NCBI GenBank assembly: GCA_963971405.1
Contig: OZ020485.1
Coordinates: 12,152,001-12,216,000 of the forward strand
DNA length: 64,000 nucleotides
Source: Psococerastis gibbosa
Lineage: Eukaryota; Arthropoda; Insecta; Psocodea; Psocidae
Reading direction: 5' to 3'
The stretch's first letter is position 1. Each line of letters opens with the position of its first letter. Shown here in pieces: positions 1 through 11,320 of the stretch. The notes under the pieces are model-generated. The model was not told the DNA's origin. It did no database searches and worked only from the letters and a program-made list of their open reading frames with translations. Position numbers and translations under genes: made by a program.

Positions 1-514
1 CTCACAGTCATCATTAGGGGGAATCCCATTGCCAGGGGAAGGAGGCGACGTTTTGGGAGTAGCACCCTCTCCAAAAACATAGACTCCTTCACTTTACAAT
101 GGACCCCACTGTAATTGTTCGATGACCATAACTATTAAAAATATGGATAAAGCAAGAAATAGATTCTCATGATAGACAAAAAAAAAAAAAAAAAATAACA
201 CACAGAGTATCTCCAGTCTTTTACGTACACAATTCTAATTAATAATACAGTACTAACATGAGGAGACGGAGGAGTACGAGCAGATCGACCGCGGCCTATT
301 AGTCCGTCTCCTCATCAGACTCCGGCCGTGAAAGCCTACGTCATTATATTAATACACTAACACAACAACAAGACAAGCATAATTTTATCTTGGTTTCCAT
401 ACAGCTATGAATTATTTGTATAAAAGCATAAACCGCTAACGGACGAGTCCTGCGGTAAGTCACTTCTATTATTGTAAACACACTTGTAAAAATATACAGC
501 TTTTGATTGATTGA
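1..514. other. Intron sequence, no gene
   Basis: Part of the intron that follows the Ig4 exon of the Dscam-like gene on the minus strand. It holds a poly-A tract near 178-195 and otherwise AT-rich sequence. I see no coding region. Confidence 0.6.
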
Positions 515-620
515 TTGATGAGGCCCCTGCCTTCAATGACTATTAACACAGCAGGCAATGTAAGTCCAACTAACCCTTTGTTTAATAATTACTGTCATTA
601 ATCTTTACCAATAGACTATT
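515..620 (+). repeat. Dispersed repeat, second copy at 53475-53580
   Basis: The text from the GAGGCC motif through the AACACAGCAG and TAAGTCCAAC motifs recurs near 53475-53580 with small changes and ends at the same ACCAATAGA motif. The other copy joins directly to a LINE tail, so this may be LINE-associated sequence. Confidence 0.55.
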
Positions 621-667
621 TCTGCTACCCAATGGTCTCAATGGAAATTTTTTTTCCTACATAAAAA

Positions 668-860
668 GGTTAATCGCCTACAAGTAATTTAATGAATGTT
701 TCCGATTCACCTCTTCGGTCGCCTCTCTATGTTAGTACCCGTGTTGAGTTACGACACGTCTCCGATCACATGGCCTGTTAATTTCGCTTAATTACAAGTA
801 TTCTACCATCTTGCCATCGAAATACTCGTAGTATCCGGCTGTATACTGAACATGCTGGAG
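668..860 (+). repeat. Dispersed repeat family F
   Basis: It contains the motifs TCACCTCTTCGGTCGCCTC and GTTACGACACGTCTCCGATC. The same core recurs near 34565-34745, 36190-36320 (reverse), 36705-36850, 39470-39935 (split by an insertion) and 42190-42305 (reverse). No coding capacity is visible. Confidence 0.6.
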
Positions 861-1077
861 ATTATCGAAACCTGTCAGAAGCTCGGCTGATGGGATTTGG
901 TAATTGCATGGGACAGTTATTGAACGACTTCACGAAAAAAATGTGACTTGGTTCTGCTACCTGAGCTATGACGAGGGCAATCAGAAAATGGACGAGCTCC
1001 AACAAGATCCTATACCATAGAGAAATCAATAATATCCTATATAATATAATATCCTAATATACTAATGATCCTATACA

Positions 1078-1489
1078 TTGAGAGGACATGCTACGTAGAA
1101 AGTGAGCACCCCAAAATTTGTTGTTTTTATTGACTTTTTATCTTCTTATTTAATTAACAAAGCAAGTCATTAAAGATTTGGTTGGCTCATAGAAGTGTAG
1201 AAGACTACTTCATGCATCATATAATAGGTAATATTAAATTTTTGGTACCTTAGTTCTTCCATAAATACCAGAACAGACAGGACAGGACTAAAATTTCGCG
1301 TATTCTGGAATTTTTGGAAGAACTACAAAACCGAAAAGTAAAAATACCAGATTATATGATGCACGAAGTAGTCTTCTACAACTTACATGAGCCAAATTTT
1401 TAATAACCTGCTGTGTTAATTAAATAAAAAATGAAAATTATTTAATTTTGGGGTGCCCAATTTTCTACGTGACATAATTATCCTCTTAA
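1078..1489. mobile_element. Foldback MITE, TTAA type, copy 1
   Basis: About 410 bp with long complementary halves. The left half holds AGTGTAGAAGACTACTTCATG and the right half its complement. The ends carry a CTACGTAGAAA-like motif and its inverse. The right end abuts TTAA, while the left end is TTGA, probably a mutated target site. A close relative is at 32289-32689. Confidence 0.7.
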
Positions 1490-2267
1490 CGAAAAATAGT
1501 CTGGGGAATAGACACATGCATATACAATGACGAGATTGACTTTGACTGCTGAGGATGGAAAGACGGATTTATCGAATTAAAATATCAGAGTTTATTTAAA
1601 CTATATTAGTGAATTTCTATTAAAATTTAAAACAGTAAGATTACACAACAGTAAGAAGAGTGAGAAAAGCTAGAAACCAACAAACAATATTGCAAAGATC
1701 CTCGGAAAATGTAGCCTTATTATTTTCGTTTTTTGAGAGCAGATTAAGTTTCCATTTTACTGCTGAAAAAGCAGACAAAGCTTGGGAATGGAAGCGTTCA
1801 TAATGTAAATAAATAATTACGAGGATTTTATTATTTGGAAGCATTTTCTTTTCTTAATTTTTTTAATTATGCATAATGCCCATTTATCACCCAATAATTA
1901 TATACTTTTGGAATTTTTTCATCTCATTGTCTCCCTTTTTTTCATTGGCTCTAAACCTCTCCCTGGCTTTATTAACTTATCGCAAAGACTTAGAAAAGTA
2001 TCAGTGGAGTGTTGGATACGGTCGGATTGAACCAGGACTGAAGAACGATGAATTGAACTGAGGACTGAACCGAAAATACACTGAAGATGTGAAAAATTGG
2101 TGGGAGCGAACCGGACCCAACCGAAAAAGTCAGGTTCGAGACTATTTTATCACTTGTAGAGTACGGAACATTCATTTGGCGAAAGAGACAAGGCTTTTGA
2201 GATGGAAGACAATCCACAAGTAAGAAGAACTAATATTGCGGATAACTTGAATGTTTTTTATTAGTTT
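1490..2267. other. Intron sequence, nothing recognised
   Basis: AT-rich intron with short chance reading frames on both strands. I recognise no repeat family or gene in it. Confidence 0.5.
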
Positions 2268-2668
2268 TCTCTTTCTCTTCTTCGGAGCTAAAGTTCGCCA
2301 TGATCACACCACCTGTATCTCCAGACAGCCCGGCTCTTTGACTGCTTCAGTCAAGCCGCCACCGACAAGCGAAGCTTTATGATTGACACATCAGCAGTAG
2401 CACCTGACTGGATCATTTGATTGTTCTTCTCTTCCTCTTCTTCGGCGACTCAGCTCAGGAAGAGCTTTGGCCTCTCGCACCACCCTTCGCTCGGCATTCC
2501 GCATCGTTGTTTTCTTCTGCAGTTCATTCTCTATCCCGTCCCTCAATAGCGAATTTGCCTCTAGCCGTGTCATCTTTTGTCCCAAGAAGGACACTAAGTA
2601 ATGTAATGCAGTCAAGAAAAACCTTTTGATCGGCACATCAGCAGTGGCACCTGACTGGATCATTTGTA
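2268..2668. repeat. Degenerate ~240-bp tandem units
   Basis: Two successive units begin with a TTCTCTT...CTTCTTCGG motif and end with GCACCTGACTGGATCA (near 2402 and 2650). Two more lie at 4727-5060, on the other side of the BEL/Pao fragment. It looks like a short tandem array that the retroelement interrupted, or repeats carried along with it. Short open frames across the units read as chance. Confidence 0.55.
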
Positions 2669-2844
2669 CCCTCGCCCCACGAAAGGGATGAGGGTCTTAT
2701 GAATCCATATAAGACACAGGCGAATAGCGCTTACACTAATAATGGTAAAGAAAGATAATAAACACACAATTGCACACTACCTCAGTGACAAATTATGATA
2801 ATTATATACATATGTACAAATAAAATAAGCGAGTGACTAATAAG
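2669..2844. other. Spacer between tandem repeat and BEL/Pao fragment
   Basis: AT-rich sequence just downstream of the BEL/Pao stop codon in that element's own direction. It would be the place for a 3' LTR, but I found no matching copy upstream, so no LTR can be called. Confidence 0.35.
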
Positions 2845-4515
2845 TCAGCAATTAGAAGCCTTAACAGGCACAATAACTAGGTTACGAGCCGCGCGGTAAA
2901 GGATGCCCGCAGCGGTTTTCACATCAACTGTTCTGATTTCCCCATCATGACTTGGGTAGGTTTTGCATACAACACCTAAGGGCCATGAGCTGGGGGTAGT
3001 TTTGGCATCAGTGATCCAGACAAGGTCACCAACAGCAAGAGAGACACCTGACCGGGGCCATTTTAATTTTTGCTGGAGAGTGTTTAACACTTCTTTGTGC
3101 CAACGGTTCCAGAAACACTGGATGATTGCACGAAGACGATCCCACCTATTGTGTAGAGACAGAGGTTGTACATCATTGGGGATTTCAGGGGGTAGCACAA
3201 GGGGACCGCCTACGAGGAAACTCGCGGGACATAGCAGTTCCAGCGGGGCAGTAGTGTCAGCAGACGGCGGTAGGTAGGGTCGCGAATTCATTAACGACTC
3301 AACCCTGGAGAAAACAGTGCAGAATTCTTCAAAGTACAAAGGTTTCAACAACAATGGCTTCAACAACCTTTTGACTTGTTTGATGAGAGGTTCCCACGAA
3401 CCAAACCAAGGTGCGTATACGGGAATGTGCGAAAATTTAATTCCGCGTTGAGCAGTAGCAGACAAGATGCTGTCCTTCTCTCTCTCGAGAAACTGAGCAC
3501 ACTCAGAGAGATGCTTGGCGCCAGCAGAGAAATTACCAGCATTGTCAGAGCGAATAAGCCTAGGTAGACCGCGGCGAGACGTGAAGCGATCAAGAGCAGC
3601 GAGGTAATCTTTAGCAGACATGGAGGAGATAGGTTCAATGTGAACAGCACGGGTATTTTCGCAAACAAACAGCAGAGCCCAATTTTTTTTAGTAGCAGAG
3701 TTGCGGCGAGCAGATAACTTTGCAGCATATGGCCCAAAAGCATCAACTCCAACAACGTCACGAAATGGAAAGCACATTTCGGTTCTGAAAGAAGGTAAGT
3801 TAGCTTGTTGCGGGGAAGGTTTGCGGGGGTGCAGCTTAGCGCAAAGCACACACTTTCGGATAGTTGACCGCATGATAGAACGGCCGGAGATTATCCAGAA
3901 GCTTTGCCTAGAAAGAGAGAGGCTTAGAGACGAGCCGCCGTGACCTGCAAGGCTGTGAAAATAACGGCACAACATTAGTGATAAGTTGCATGACTTAGGT
4001 AGAATCAGCGGGTGACGAGCTGAGTCAGCGATTGGTGCTGACTGCAGGCGACCTCCCACACGAAGAAGACTTTGTTGATCAAGGTACGGTGTGAGTGTAG
4101 AGAACTCTCGGCTGAGTTGCTGACTTTTTTGCAGCTTGCCGATTTCTTCGGGAAAGCTAACACATTGCTGTTGCTTGACGACAGCAATAGTAGCAGAATG
4201 TAATTCATTAACAGTTAGTGGGCAGCACAATCGATTAGTAGCGGGTTTGCGACAATTGGCAATAAATCGTAGAACATAGGCAGTGACGCGGCGTAGTTTA
4301 CGAAAATCAGAGCACTTATTAGTAAGCACAGAGATAACGTTCGGTTCAGGTACAGTTACAGTAACATTAGCGAGGATTTTAGCGGGTTTCAACTCCAACA
4401 GTTCATTAGTAGGTAGAGGGTAGTTGAGCATGTTGGTGCAAAACTCAGCAAGTTGAGTTTGGTGCCGTCCTTTTCTCATGCAGCAGACCAGTTCAGGTCT
4501 TGCCTTTAAGCTCAC
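2845..4515 (-). pseudogene. BEL/Pao retrotransposon pol, integrase part
   Basis: An open frame of 556 residues equals the C-terminal third of a BEL/Pao polyprotein. A zinc-binding H...H...C...C module lies at about residues 185-235 (FHSLAGHGG ... CVLCAKL). The DDE core follows with GVDAFGPY, RSDNAGNF and SWEPLIKQVKR. The tail, with a DLVWITD-type motif, matches the domain that ends Pao-type integrases. Gag, protease, reverse transcriptase and RNase H are missing, and no LTR pair is visible, so this is a 5'-truncated copy. The frame has no internal stop, which suggests fairly recent decay. It lies in an intron, in the same orientation as the host gene. Confidence 0.85.
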
Positions 4516-4726
4516 GCGTTTACCTTTACATATCTCTATTTATTTCATTTGTTTATTTATTTATTCTTTCGTTCTTCCTGCCAATCACCTCATCCTATCA
4601 CACTGTGGCGGCTCGGACTACTTCGCAAGTGTACTTCAGCACCGGTACCGGTAAGCGTCACCTACACGTCGCAAGGTAAGCCACAGTGCTCCTGCACCCC
4701 CTTCTAGCGCCCAGTCGCGTCTAATT

Positions 4727-5060
4727 TGATTGTTCTTCTCTTCCTCTTCTTCGGCGACACAGCTCAGGAAGAGCTTTGGCCTCTCGCACCACCCCTCGCC
4801 CGACATCCTGCATCGTTGTCTTCTTCTGCAGTTGATTCTTTATCCCGTCCCTCCATAGCGAATCTGCCTCCAGCCATGCCATCTTTTATACAAAGAAGAA
4901 CTATGGCTGCAGTCAAATATGAAAGTTTTGATGTAGCAGCAACTGACTGGATAATTTTATTCCTCTATTCTTTTTCTTCGGCACTACAGCTATAGGCGGT
5001 GAGGTATAGCTTTTCACACCAATCTCTCTCCAAAGATCCCGATCTTTTGTCATTCTAAGT
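4727..5060. repeat. Degenerate tandem units, distal part
   Basis: This repeats the block at 2418-2600 almost word for word at first (TTCTTCTCTTCCTCTTCTTCGG motif region), then continues into a more diverged unit. It flanks the BEL/Pao fragment on the opposite side from 2268-2668. Confidence 0.55.
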
Positions 5061-5350
5061 CAAGCCACCAGCGAATATAGAGGAGACCAATGAGACGACT
5101 GGAGGGGCAACATAGTAGACCTCAGGGACGGTTTCAGAAAAAGTTTTCGGAGGGGGGGGGGCAGTGGCTGGAAAAATATCGCATTTCTTTTACTAGAGTA
5201 ATAATTTTTCTTAATTTCCTTCAAAAGTCCATTCTATCTAGTATGAAACTTTTTCTCTTGGGGCGACCACCCCCACCGCCCCCCAAGGATCCGTCCCTGG
5301 TAGACCTTTCCGGGTTGTGGTTAAACACGAAAAAGTTAAGTATTGCTTAC

Positions 5351-5629
5351 CTCCCAGCTGTAGTTCCGTAGCCGCCATCACAGTTTCCCACTCATTACTG
5401 ACAAAGCACTGGTACATGCCGTGGTCCTCCTTCTGAATCTGCTGCACCTGAATCTTCTCCGACTTCTTTGATTTGCTCCGTGTTATTCGGCCGCCGGTCG
5501 TCACTGGATTCCCATTGTGGTACCAGATCACCTTGTTGACCGGAAAACCGTCGTAGACACAGGAAATGGCTGCGTCTTTCCCAACGTCTACAACTTGGTT
5601 CTTGGGTTGCATATGAGCCGACAATTGCC
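5351..5629 (-). CDS. Dscam2-like receptor, exon encoding Ig4
   Basis: An internal exon of 279 nt in phase 1-1, coding 92 whole codons. The acceptor is CTACCTTTCAG before 5629 and the donor is GGTAAGC after 5351. The translation is a complete I-set Ig domain: the B-strand cysteine in DAAISCVYDGFP, the C-strand tryptophan in VIWYHNG, and the F-strand cysteine in EDHGMYQCFVSNEWE, ending ELQLG. In the Dscam family this stretch is Ig4, and the GMYQCFVSNEWE wording fits the Dscam2 branch better than Dscam1, as far as memory allows. The protein is a cell-surface homophilic receptor used in neurite self-avoidance and targeting. The upstream exon, 584 bp away, ends in the matching phase. No Ig5 exon is found downstream within the window. 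Confidence 0.9.
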
Positions 5630-5749
5630 CTGAAAGGTAGATAAGTTGATAATTCGTGTATTTATAAAAACAAACACACACTATACTATGTATATTTCAA
5701 ACCCGTGCCCCCTCAAGTCGGAGCGTGTGAGGGTCTCCCTAGTTGAGTG

Positions 5750-6126
5750 TTAAGCGGTGTCCACACTATGACGCTATTGGCTGTTGGCACTGCCAATTTG
5801 GCAAAGCCAAAACAACGTGGACGTGGCCGTTGGCATGAGCCGCTGAGCCAACGGTTTGCCGCAGAAAACTGCTAAAGTGTCGGTCTCCATCAAAGGAAGC
5901 CAACGAGAGCGGGTACTGGGGTTATCGACGAGCCAACCGTTGCGTTGGCTCTACGCGGCACGCAGTTATATCCTGACAGTAAACCCATCTCGGTGGACAT
6001 TTTGCGGCTTAATGCCAACTCTCGGTGTCGACGGGAAGCCAACAATCAGAATTGCCGCGTTGGCTTTTTAGCGTTGACAGTGCCAACAGCCAACAGCCAA
6101 CCCGGCAAAGTGTGGACACAGCTTAA
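5750..6126. mobile_element. GC-rich palindromic MITE with TTAA ends
   Basis: A 377-bp element bounded by TTAA at 5750-5753 and 6123-6126. Inverted ends run TTAAGC(G/T)GTGTCCACACT. Inside it repeats GTTGGC and GCCAAC words many times, so the two halves can fold on each other. It fills about two thirds of the 584-bp intron between the Ig3b and Ig4 exons. The open frames across it are compositional. Confidence 0.75.
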
Positions 6127-6213
6127 TAGAGAAGCTCCGCTAGGTTGACTTTGTAATCGAACAAAAAGTAATTAATTATTAAATTCATTTATTTATTTAT
6201 TTATTTATTCTAC

Positions 6214-6392
6214 CTGTTACTGTTAGTTGGACAACAATTGTCTCTTCGCCCATTGAGTTGTTGGCCATGCAGACGTACTTGCCCTCGTCTTCGGCCTTAA
6301 CCTTGGGCACATACAGCAGCCCCGGGGCGATTTCTATCGCCCGCTCCCCCACTGCTATGGCCACCAGCTGCTCCTTCTCTTCTTTGTACCAA
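6214..6392 (-). CDS. Dscam2-like receptor, exon encoding second half of Ig3
   Basis: A 179-nt exon: one base completing an arginine codon, 59 codons, then one base. The acceptor is ATTGGTTTCAG and the donor is CAGGTAGAA. The translation starts at the C-strand tryptophan (WYKEEKEQLV), passes the F-strand motif DEGKYVCMANNS, and ends IVVQLTVT, the second half of an Ig domain. NNS contains an N-glycosylation sequon. The split exactly before the tryptophan is the position where the Dscam family divides Ig3 between two exons. It joins in phase to 27247-27367 upstream across 20.9 kb and to 5351-5629 downstream. An ATTT microsatellite begins right after the donor. Confidence 0.9.
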
Positions 6393-6680
6393 CTGAAACC
6401 AATTGCAGTCCAATGTATGTAATAAAAGACCCGTACAAACATGCTTCCCTATTTATTAATCAATATATTCGGTCCCGTAAATATGAGTGGTTCCAATCAC
6501 ACAAATAATCGCCATATGAGAATGTAATTTGGTTGCAATGTCACAATTATGCAGCAATGGTTTGATGTATACAATGTGCTAGATAAATTTGCTTGCAGTT
6601 AGAGATGACTGAGGCCAGTCATACGCGGGGGAAATACCTCTTCAGCGCCCCGACCCAAAACAAAATGTTGTGAAAGGAAA

Positions 6681-6720
<40 letters not shown>

Positions 6721-7458
6721 GACCAAAGTGTAAAGTGTAGTAAACTCTGAAGGTAGGTATACCTTACCTTAAGGAGGCACCGCAAGAAAAAACAAAAAAA
6801 AAACAGGTATTTTGTTTTCCATAGCGACTGCACCCCTGGGCAGATGCCCAGTCTGCCCATTTATAGGACAGAGCCTGAGTCTCATACCAAAAGAAATGTT
6901 CCTCTGCATTTTTTTACACCGTTTACACTCTGTCTAGTGGGGTGTCTCTTTATGTGGGTACACGCCGAAACAAAGCCGTGTCGCAGACAACCCTGAGCCT
7001 GAGGACTGGTAGAGGATCCTCTCTCTTTACAACTCATCTATTTGGGATGTAAAATGTACAAAAAAAAAATGTAAAAGAAAAATGTAGAACAAAATTGTAA
7101 ATTTAAAAAAAATTATTAAAAACTTTTAAGTGTAATCTGTACCTTGCCATTGTTTTGCATAACAAGAACAATAGTCCGCTTTTCTTGTTTTTTCCATGTT
7201 ATATAGATTTTGTTAAAATTCTCTTGTCCCACGCTCCGGCTTGAGGGGACACAGCTTGAAATTTTATATCTACCTATTTTTGCTGGAAAATACACGATTT
7301 TTCTATCTATCTATCTATGTTCTGGTCAGCAACATGCCCGGCAGCACGCGTTTTCTCTACCGATGAAGGCAAGGTTCCCATTACGATTGGGTGGACCTGA
7401 CCAGGCGGAAAATGTTTCCTTTTATGCCAGTGAATATTTTTTATAAATAAATAAATAA
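6393..7458. other. Start of 20.9-kb intron, low-complexity sequence
   Basis: It holds a 30-plus-base poly-A run near 6686-6718. Pieces of a dispersed repeat (GGACTGGTAGAGGATCC near 7000) recur near 23890 and, more diverged, near 51690. A short CTAT run lies near 7303-7318. A GGGCAGATGCCCAGTCTGCCC stretch near 6837 resembles sequence at 46647-46670. No gene is visible. Confidence 0.5.
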
Positions 7459-7540
7459 TGACTTTATTATAGCTGAGACCACCCTAGCGGAGTTAGGGCC
7501 ATAAGGCCCTCTCTTACACTCAACTAAGGGTCAGCAACAA
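7459..7540 (-). repeat. Truncated tRNA-like SINE, family S1
   Basis: Only the 3' part of SINE S1 is present, on the minus strand: the GTGTAAGAGAGGGC motif and the CTAACTCCGCTAGG motif read from the complement. Full copies are at 44178-44372, 50930-51135 and 56148-56334. Confidence 0.65.
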
Positions 7541-9868
7541 GCACAGTATAAATTTGCAGTACAAGGTTACCGAAATTCAGACATTTCTAGACTAAAACAC
7601 TCACTCACTCACACACACAAGCATGGGGCGGTTCAAAATTAATCCTAGCCTATGAAATATTTGAAATTAGATGCTCCTTGAGTCGAATCCTGAACACAGT
7701 TAGTGACGGTGAATCTTGAATCTGAAACTTCAGTTTCCTAGTCTAGTTCTCTTCAACTGGACTATTCCTGACCTGAGGTGCCCAAAAAGGCTCATAAAAA
7801 CCGAGAGTTTGCGTCAAAAGGTCAGATAAAGGTTGAAAGTACAACAGTCACGGATCCCGGTGGGCCAGGAAACAGTAAAGAAAACAGACAAACGGGGGAA
7901 ACAGCAACCAGCAGTTGTAATGAAAGTCCAGTGTTTTGTCAGCGAGAGCGGATACATTGACAGCTCCCGTTCACGGCGCCACTAATTGCCTGGCTTTGTG
8001 TAATTCAGCCATCTGAGAGGCCATTTTCACATTATTGCGAAAAAGAGTAAAATTACCTACCGTGGTTGAGTTGAAATATGGTGCTGCTGTTACCAGCTTT
8101 ACTGTGTTTCCCAGTGTTTGCGGCATTATCTCTTATTTCAGGTATTATTAATGTTGTTTTTCATTCATTCGTTCTTTATCCCCGTCATGCGCAAGCTTTG
8201 GAGTGTGGACTAACTGTTTGTATAGTCTCTTCATTTATTTTACGGTCACATGATGCACCCTTGTTGCAGGCTCTAAACAACCCCATTATTAGTTGACCTC
8301 TCACTAATTGGACGGGTTTACAACCGTTCGGTCATCTTCAAACGCTCACAGAGAAAAGACCTAGGTCCTAGACCATGCGGTTGTAACCCGCTCCCATTAG
8401 TGTGATGTGGATGCTTGGAGAGGGCAGCAAAGGAGCATTCTGTGACTTTGAAGCATTGAACTTTAGTACAATAGCTGGCGCATCGAGCGTGATCATTCGA
8501 ATACTTATTTACAACAGAGGACATGTTACCATAGCAACTAATGACAAGGTGATGGAGGCGACTGAGGATGACTGATGATCGAGGCGGATATTTGAAAAGA
8601 ATTAACAGTTTCATGTACTTTTCAATTAAAATTGACTTTCAAAAAATATTAGTTTGTAAATCCATCTCAAATCTAACAGAAAAAGAGCATATTATATCAA
8701 ATTAATCAGTCTACTGTAGTACTGTACCTAATACAAATGTTTTACGAAAGCTAAATATATGTATAGCCTATTTAAAAACATGGTAGGAGCCACTTTTCTA
8801 CGCTGTTTTTTTTCTGAGAGTAAATTTAAATGGCCCCGAGATATTGTATGATTTTTAACTTTTTTGAATCTACATAAATTTATTCAAAATCGATCAAGTA
8901 TTTTACCCACAGGTCGATGCACTTAAAAGGGCTGCTGGGACCTCAAAGATGCATGAAGCTAAACCTATGGGAAATCAAAATGAAAAACTCACGTACTACC
9001 CGGCCACGAATCCCACGATAGGATGGCACTTGGAACACTTCGTTTATTCGAAAACATGCATAAGCGGAACACCGAGTTTATTATAAAGTGTTCCAAGTCC
9101 CATCCTATCGTAGCAAGGTAAGTTTGAAGCTCATACGGTTGAATTATACTCGTATAAATAAGGAAATCAATAGTCTACCACAGGGAATAGGCCTACTGTT
9201 ATATAAGAAAGCAATAAAAATACAGTAGGCTTGACCCATACGAAATCAAAATGAAAAACATGTACACTGGGGTGAGCTTAAGGCTGCAGTAAACGGGTTA
9301 CCCTAAACTGTGTAAGCGAGGAAATAAATAGGCTACTATACGGGAAGAGCGCCCGTATTGACGAAGGAGCCGAGGAGGAGTGGGCTCCTGCTGTAGGGGA
9401 ATTACAGTACGCTAATTAACCAGCAGCTTTTCAGCTCAAGCGACAGAAAAATACGCCGACCCTTTTTACTGAGAGCATGGCCCCGGAACTCACTGTGTAA
9501 ATTCTCTGACTCAAAAGTTAATAAACTGCCTCTAATTTAATACAATTATGGTATAGAACTTGCTATGGTGGTGTTTCATTATTATTTTACTGAGCTGGCT
9601 ATATTGACTATCTACATTATTTCGACTACCGGTACTTGGTACCGGTACGTGTTACATGGTTTTTTACAATGTTAATTGGTATGTGTTTGCCTATTAAATT
9701 TTAAGGTACAGTATGTTATAATTACGCTGATTTATATCATATAATTTCAAAATTTGTACCTACATTAGTCGTAAGACTTTAATGGTGACTGGTGACTTCC
9801 GACCAAAAATAATATGAAAACACTAAACAAAAAATTTGGACCATCACAAAGCTTTCCTTATACTACGT
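7541..9868. other. Intron sequence with small hairpins
   Basis: No gene is recognised. The frame near 8078-8296 starts with a hydrophobic stretch but has no splice or homology support. A hammerhead-like motif occurs near 8321-8344 (minus). 9011-9117 is an inverted repeat whose arms hold GATAGGATGG...CTTGGAACACT. The last ~34 bases before 9869 are the end of repeat R1. Confidence 0.45.
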
Positions 9869-10632
9869 TGTGACGTCAGTATCTGTCACAGTAGGTTTTT
9901 TCCGGGTCGGTTTGCAAACCTTGGCAAGGTCTGCAAACATGATCTGGCTTGTGCATTTTGTCGCATCACTTCGGGTGTCGGTTGATGCATGTAGAACTTC
10001 AGGCTGTGTACCGTAGATGTCTAGGCCGCTTATGCTTATACATGGGCGAGACCGGCTTCTTACGGTGTACAGTCTGATTAATCTCTAACGGTCATCCGGA
10101 GGTGATAAAAAGGCAGCGACTGACAGTTACTGCGTCCAGTCTCATCCAACTTTTACCGTAAACGTTCTTTTATTTCTGACATATTATGTATTTTTTTGAT
10201 TCTTGACTCGCCAAAATCACTTTATTAGAAGATCTCCAAATTGTGAACGTATAAAAGTGTATAGTGATTATTAGATATAATTGTGAGTGAACTTCAAGAA
10301 TGAATTTCATGTGAACGCAGTAATGGGGCGGTGAGCGAGGGCTCCCCCCCCAATCATGCTGATCCAGTACTCAGAGCTGAGCGCATCGGGCCATTGCCCC
10401 TCGCGCCCCTTTCGACGGTTACCAGGGACCTCTACACTGTCAATCCAGCCGAGTTACCAAACTGGCACAAGTGCGTGATATCCCACTTATAGAGTAAGTC
10501 CGCTATATGTGAATAATATAATGTACAACCATGTTTACCTACGATATTTCTTATTAATTAGCAGAATGACCTATCCGTAGCTAGTCGGATGCTTGAGGAG
10601 ATTTTAGAGTCAGTTCAAGAGAAATCTCCACA
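9869..10632 (+). mobile_element. Solo LTR, 764 bp
   Basis: It starts TGTGACGTCAG and ends ATCTCCACA, flanked on both sides by the 4-bp duplication ACGT (9865-9868 and 10633-10636). Removing it restores the R1 sequence TACTACGTATAAATTGG, so the insertion point is exact. It matches the 760-bp LTRs at 56335 and 58864 with scattered differences. It has a TATAAAAG box near 10252. It is a single LTR left by recombination of a full element. Confidence 0.9.
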
Positions 10633-10636
10633 ACGT

Positions 10637-10964
10637 ATAAATTGGAAAGCAACAAAGTGCTACATTTATCAACCTTAGAAGCATATTTATGGACAATAGG
10701 ACCATAAGAGGACAATGTCAACCTTTTTTCTTTTTACAATATGGCCAATAAACATAATAAACATATTTTTAAATAAATTATTATTTTTTTTATCAAAAAT
10801 TTCCTTTCTGTACCCTTTCACAAGATTTCCCCAGCCTAAAGGGAAGCATGTTCAGCAAAAAGTTGAAATAGTAGATTGATGAGTTTATTCTGGTAGCTTG
10901 TTGTGTGTGCAAGACGTGCTATTTAGAGAAAAGGAAATAATTAGATAGCTTCCAGACAGGAGGG
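10637..10964. other. Short intergap, R1 end then unknown
   Basis: The first ~25 bases are the tail of the R1 copy split by the solo LTR. The remainder up to the Gypsy element is AT-rich and unrecognised. Confidence 0.5.
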
Positions 10965-11120
10965 TGTTATAAAGTTAAATAGTCATATTAATTAAGATAT
11001 TTAATTGTGTATTACAAAACACCAAGACATTCATTATTGTCGTCCATCTTGATCTAAACTACTCCCACGTTTTCCTACGTGGCATTAGCCTGACGGCTTG
11101 GCGCCAACTAACTCTCAACA
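10965..11120 (-). repeat. Gypsy element 3' LTR
   Basis: 156 bp. On the minus strand it starts TGTTGAGAG and ends TTATAACA. It is preceded by the polypurine tract at 11121-11131. Confidence 0.92.
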
Positions 11121-11131
11121 TCTTCCCTTTT
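11121..11131 (-). promoter_or_regulatory. Gypsy polypurine tract
   Basis: AAAAGGGAAGA on the minus strand, directly before the 3' LTR, is the expected primer for plus-strand DNA synthesis. Confidence 0.8.
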
Positions 11132-11320
11132 AAGAGTACAAAATAAGTAAGTAAAACGGTCTTCCCTTCCTTTCCAAACTTAGATACTACTGTAAATGTA
11201 AGAAAAACATCGTCCTTATAAAGGTTACCCAAATCAAATGAAAAACAAACTCCTACTCTATCAAAATTAAACGAGATATGTAAAAACAAGGGGTAATTTA
11301 TCTCTTATATGTATCTTATT

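Noticed and set aside
2845..4515. BEL/Pao fragment as a domesticated integrase gene
   Set aside because: The frame is open, but it starts mid-polyprotein with no promoter or splice evidence and lies in an intron. A recent truncated insertion is the simpler reading.
8078..8296. A hydrophobic 72-codon frame as a small secreted protein
   Set aside because: There is no splice, promoter or homology support, and the composition is that of the surrounding AT-rich intron.
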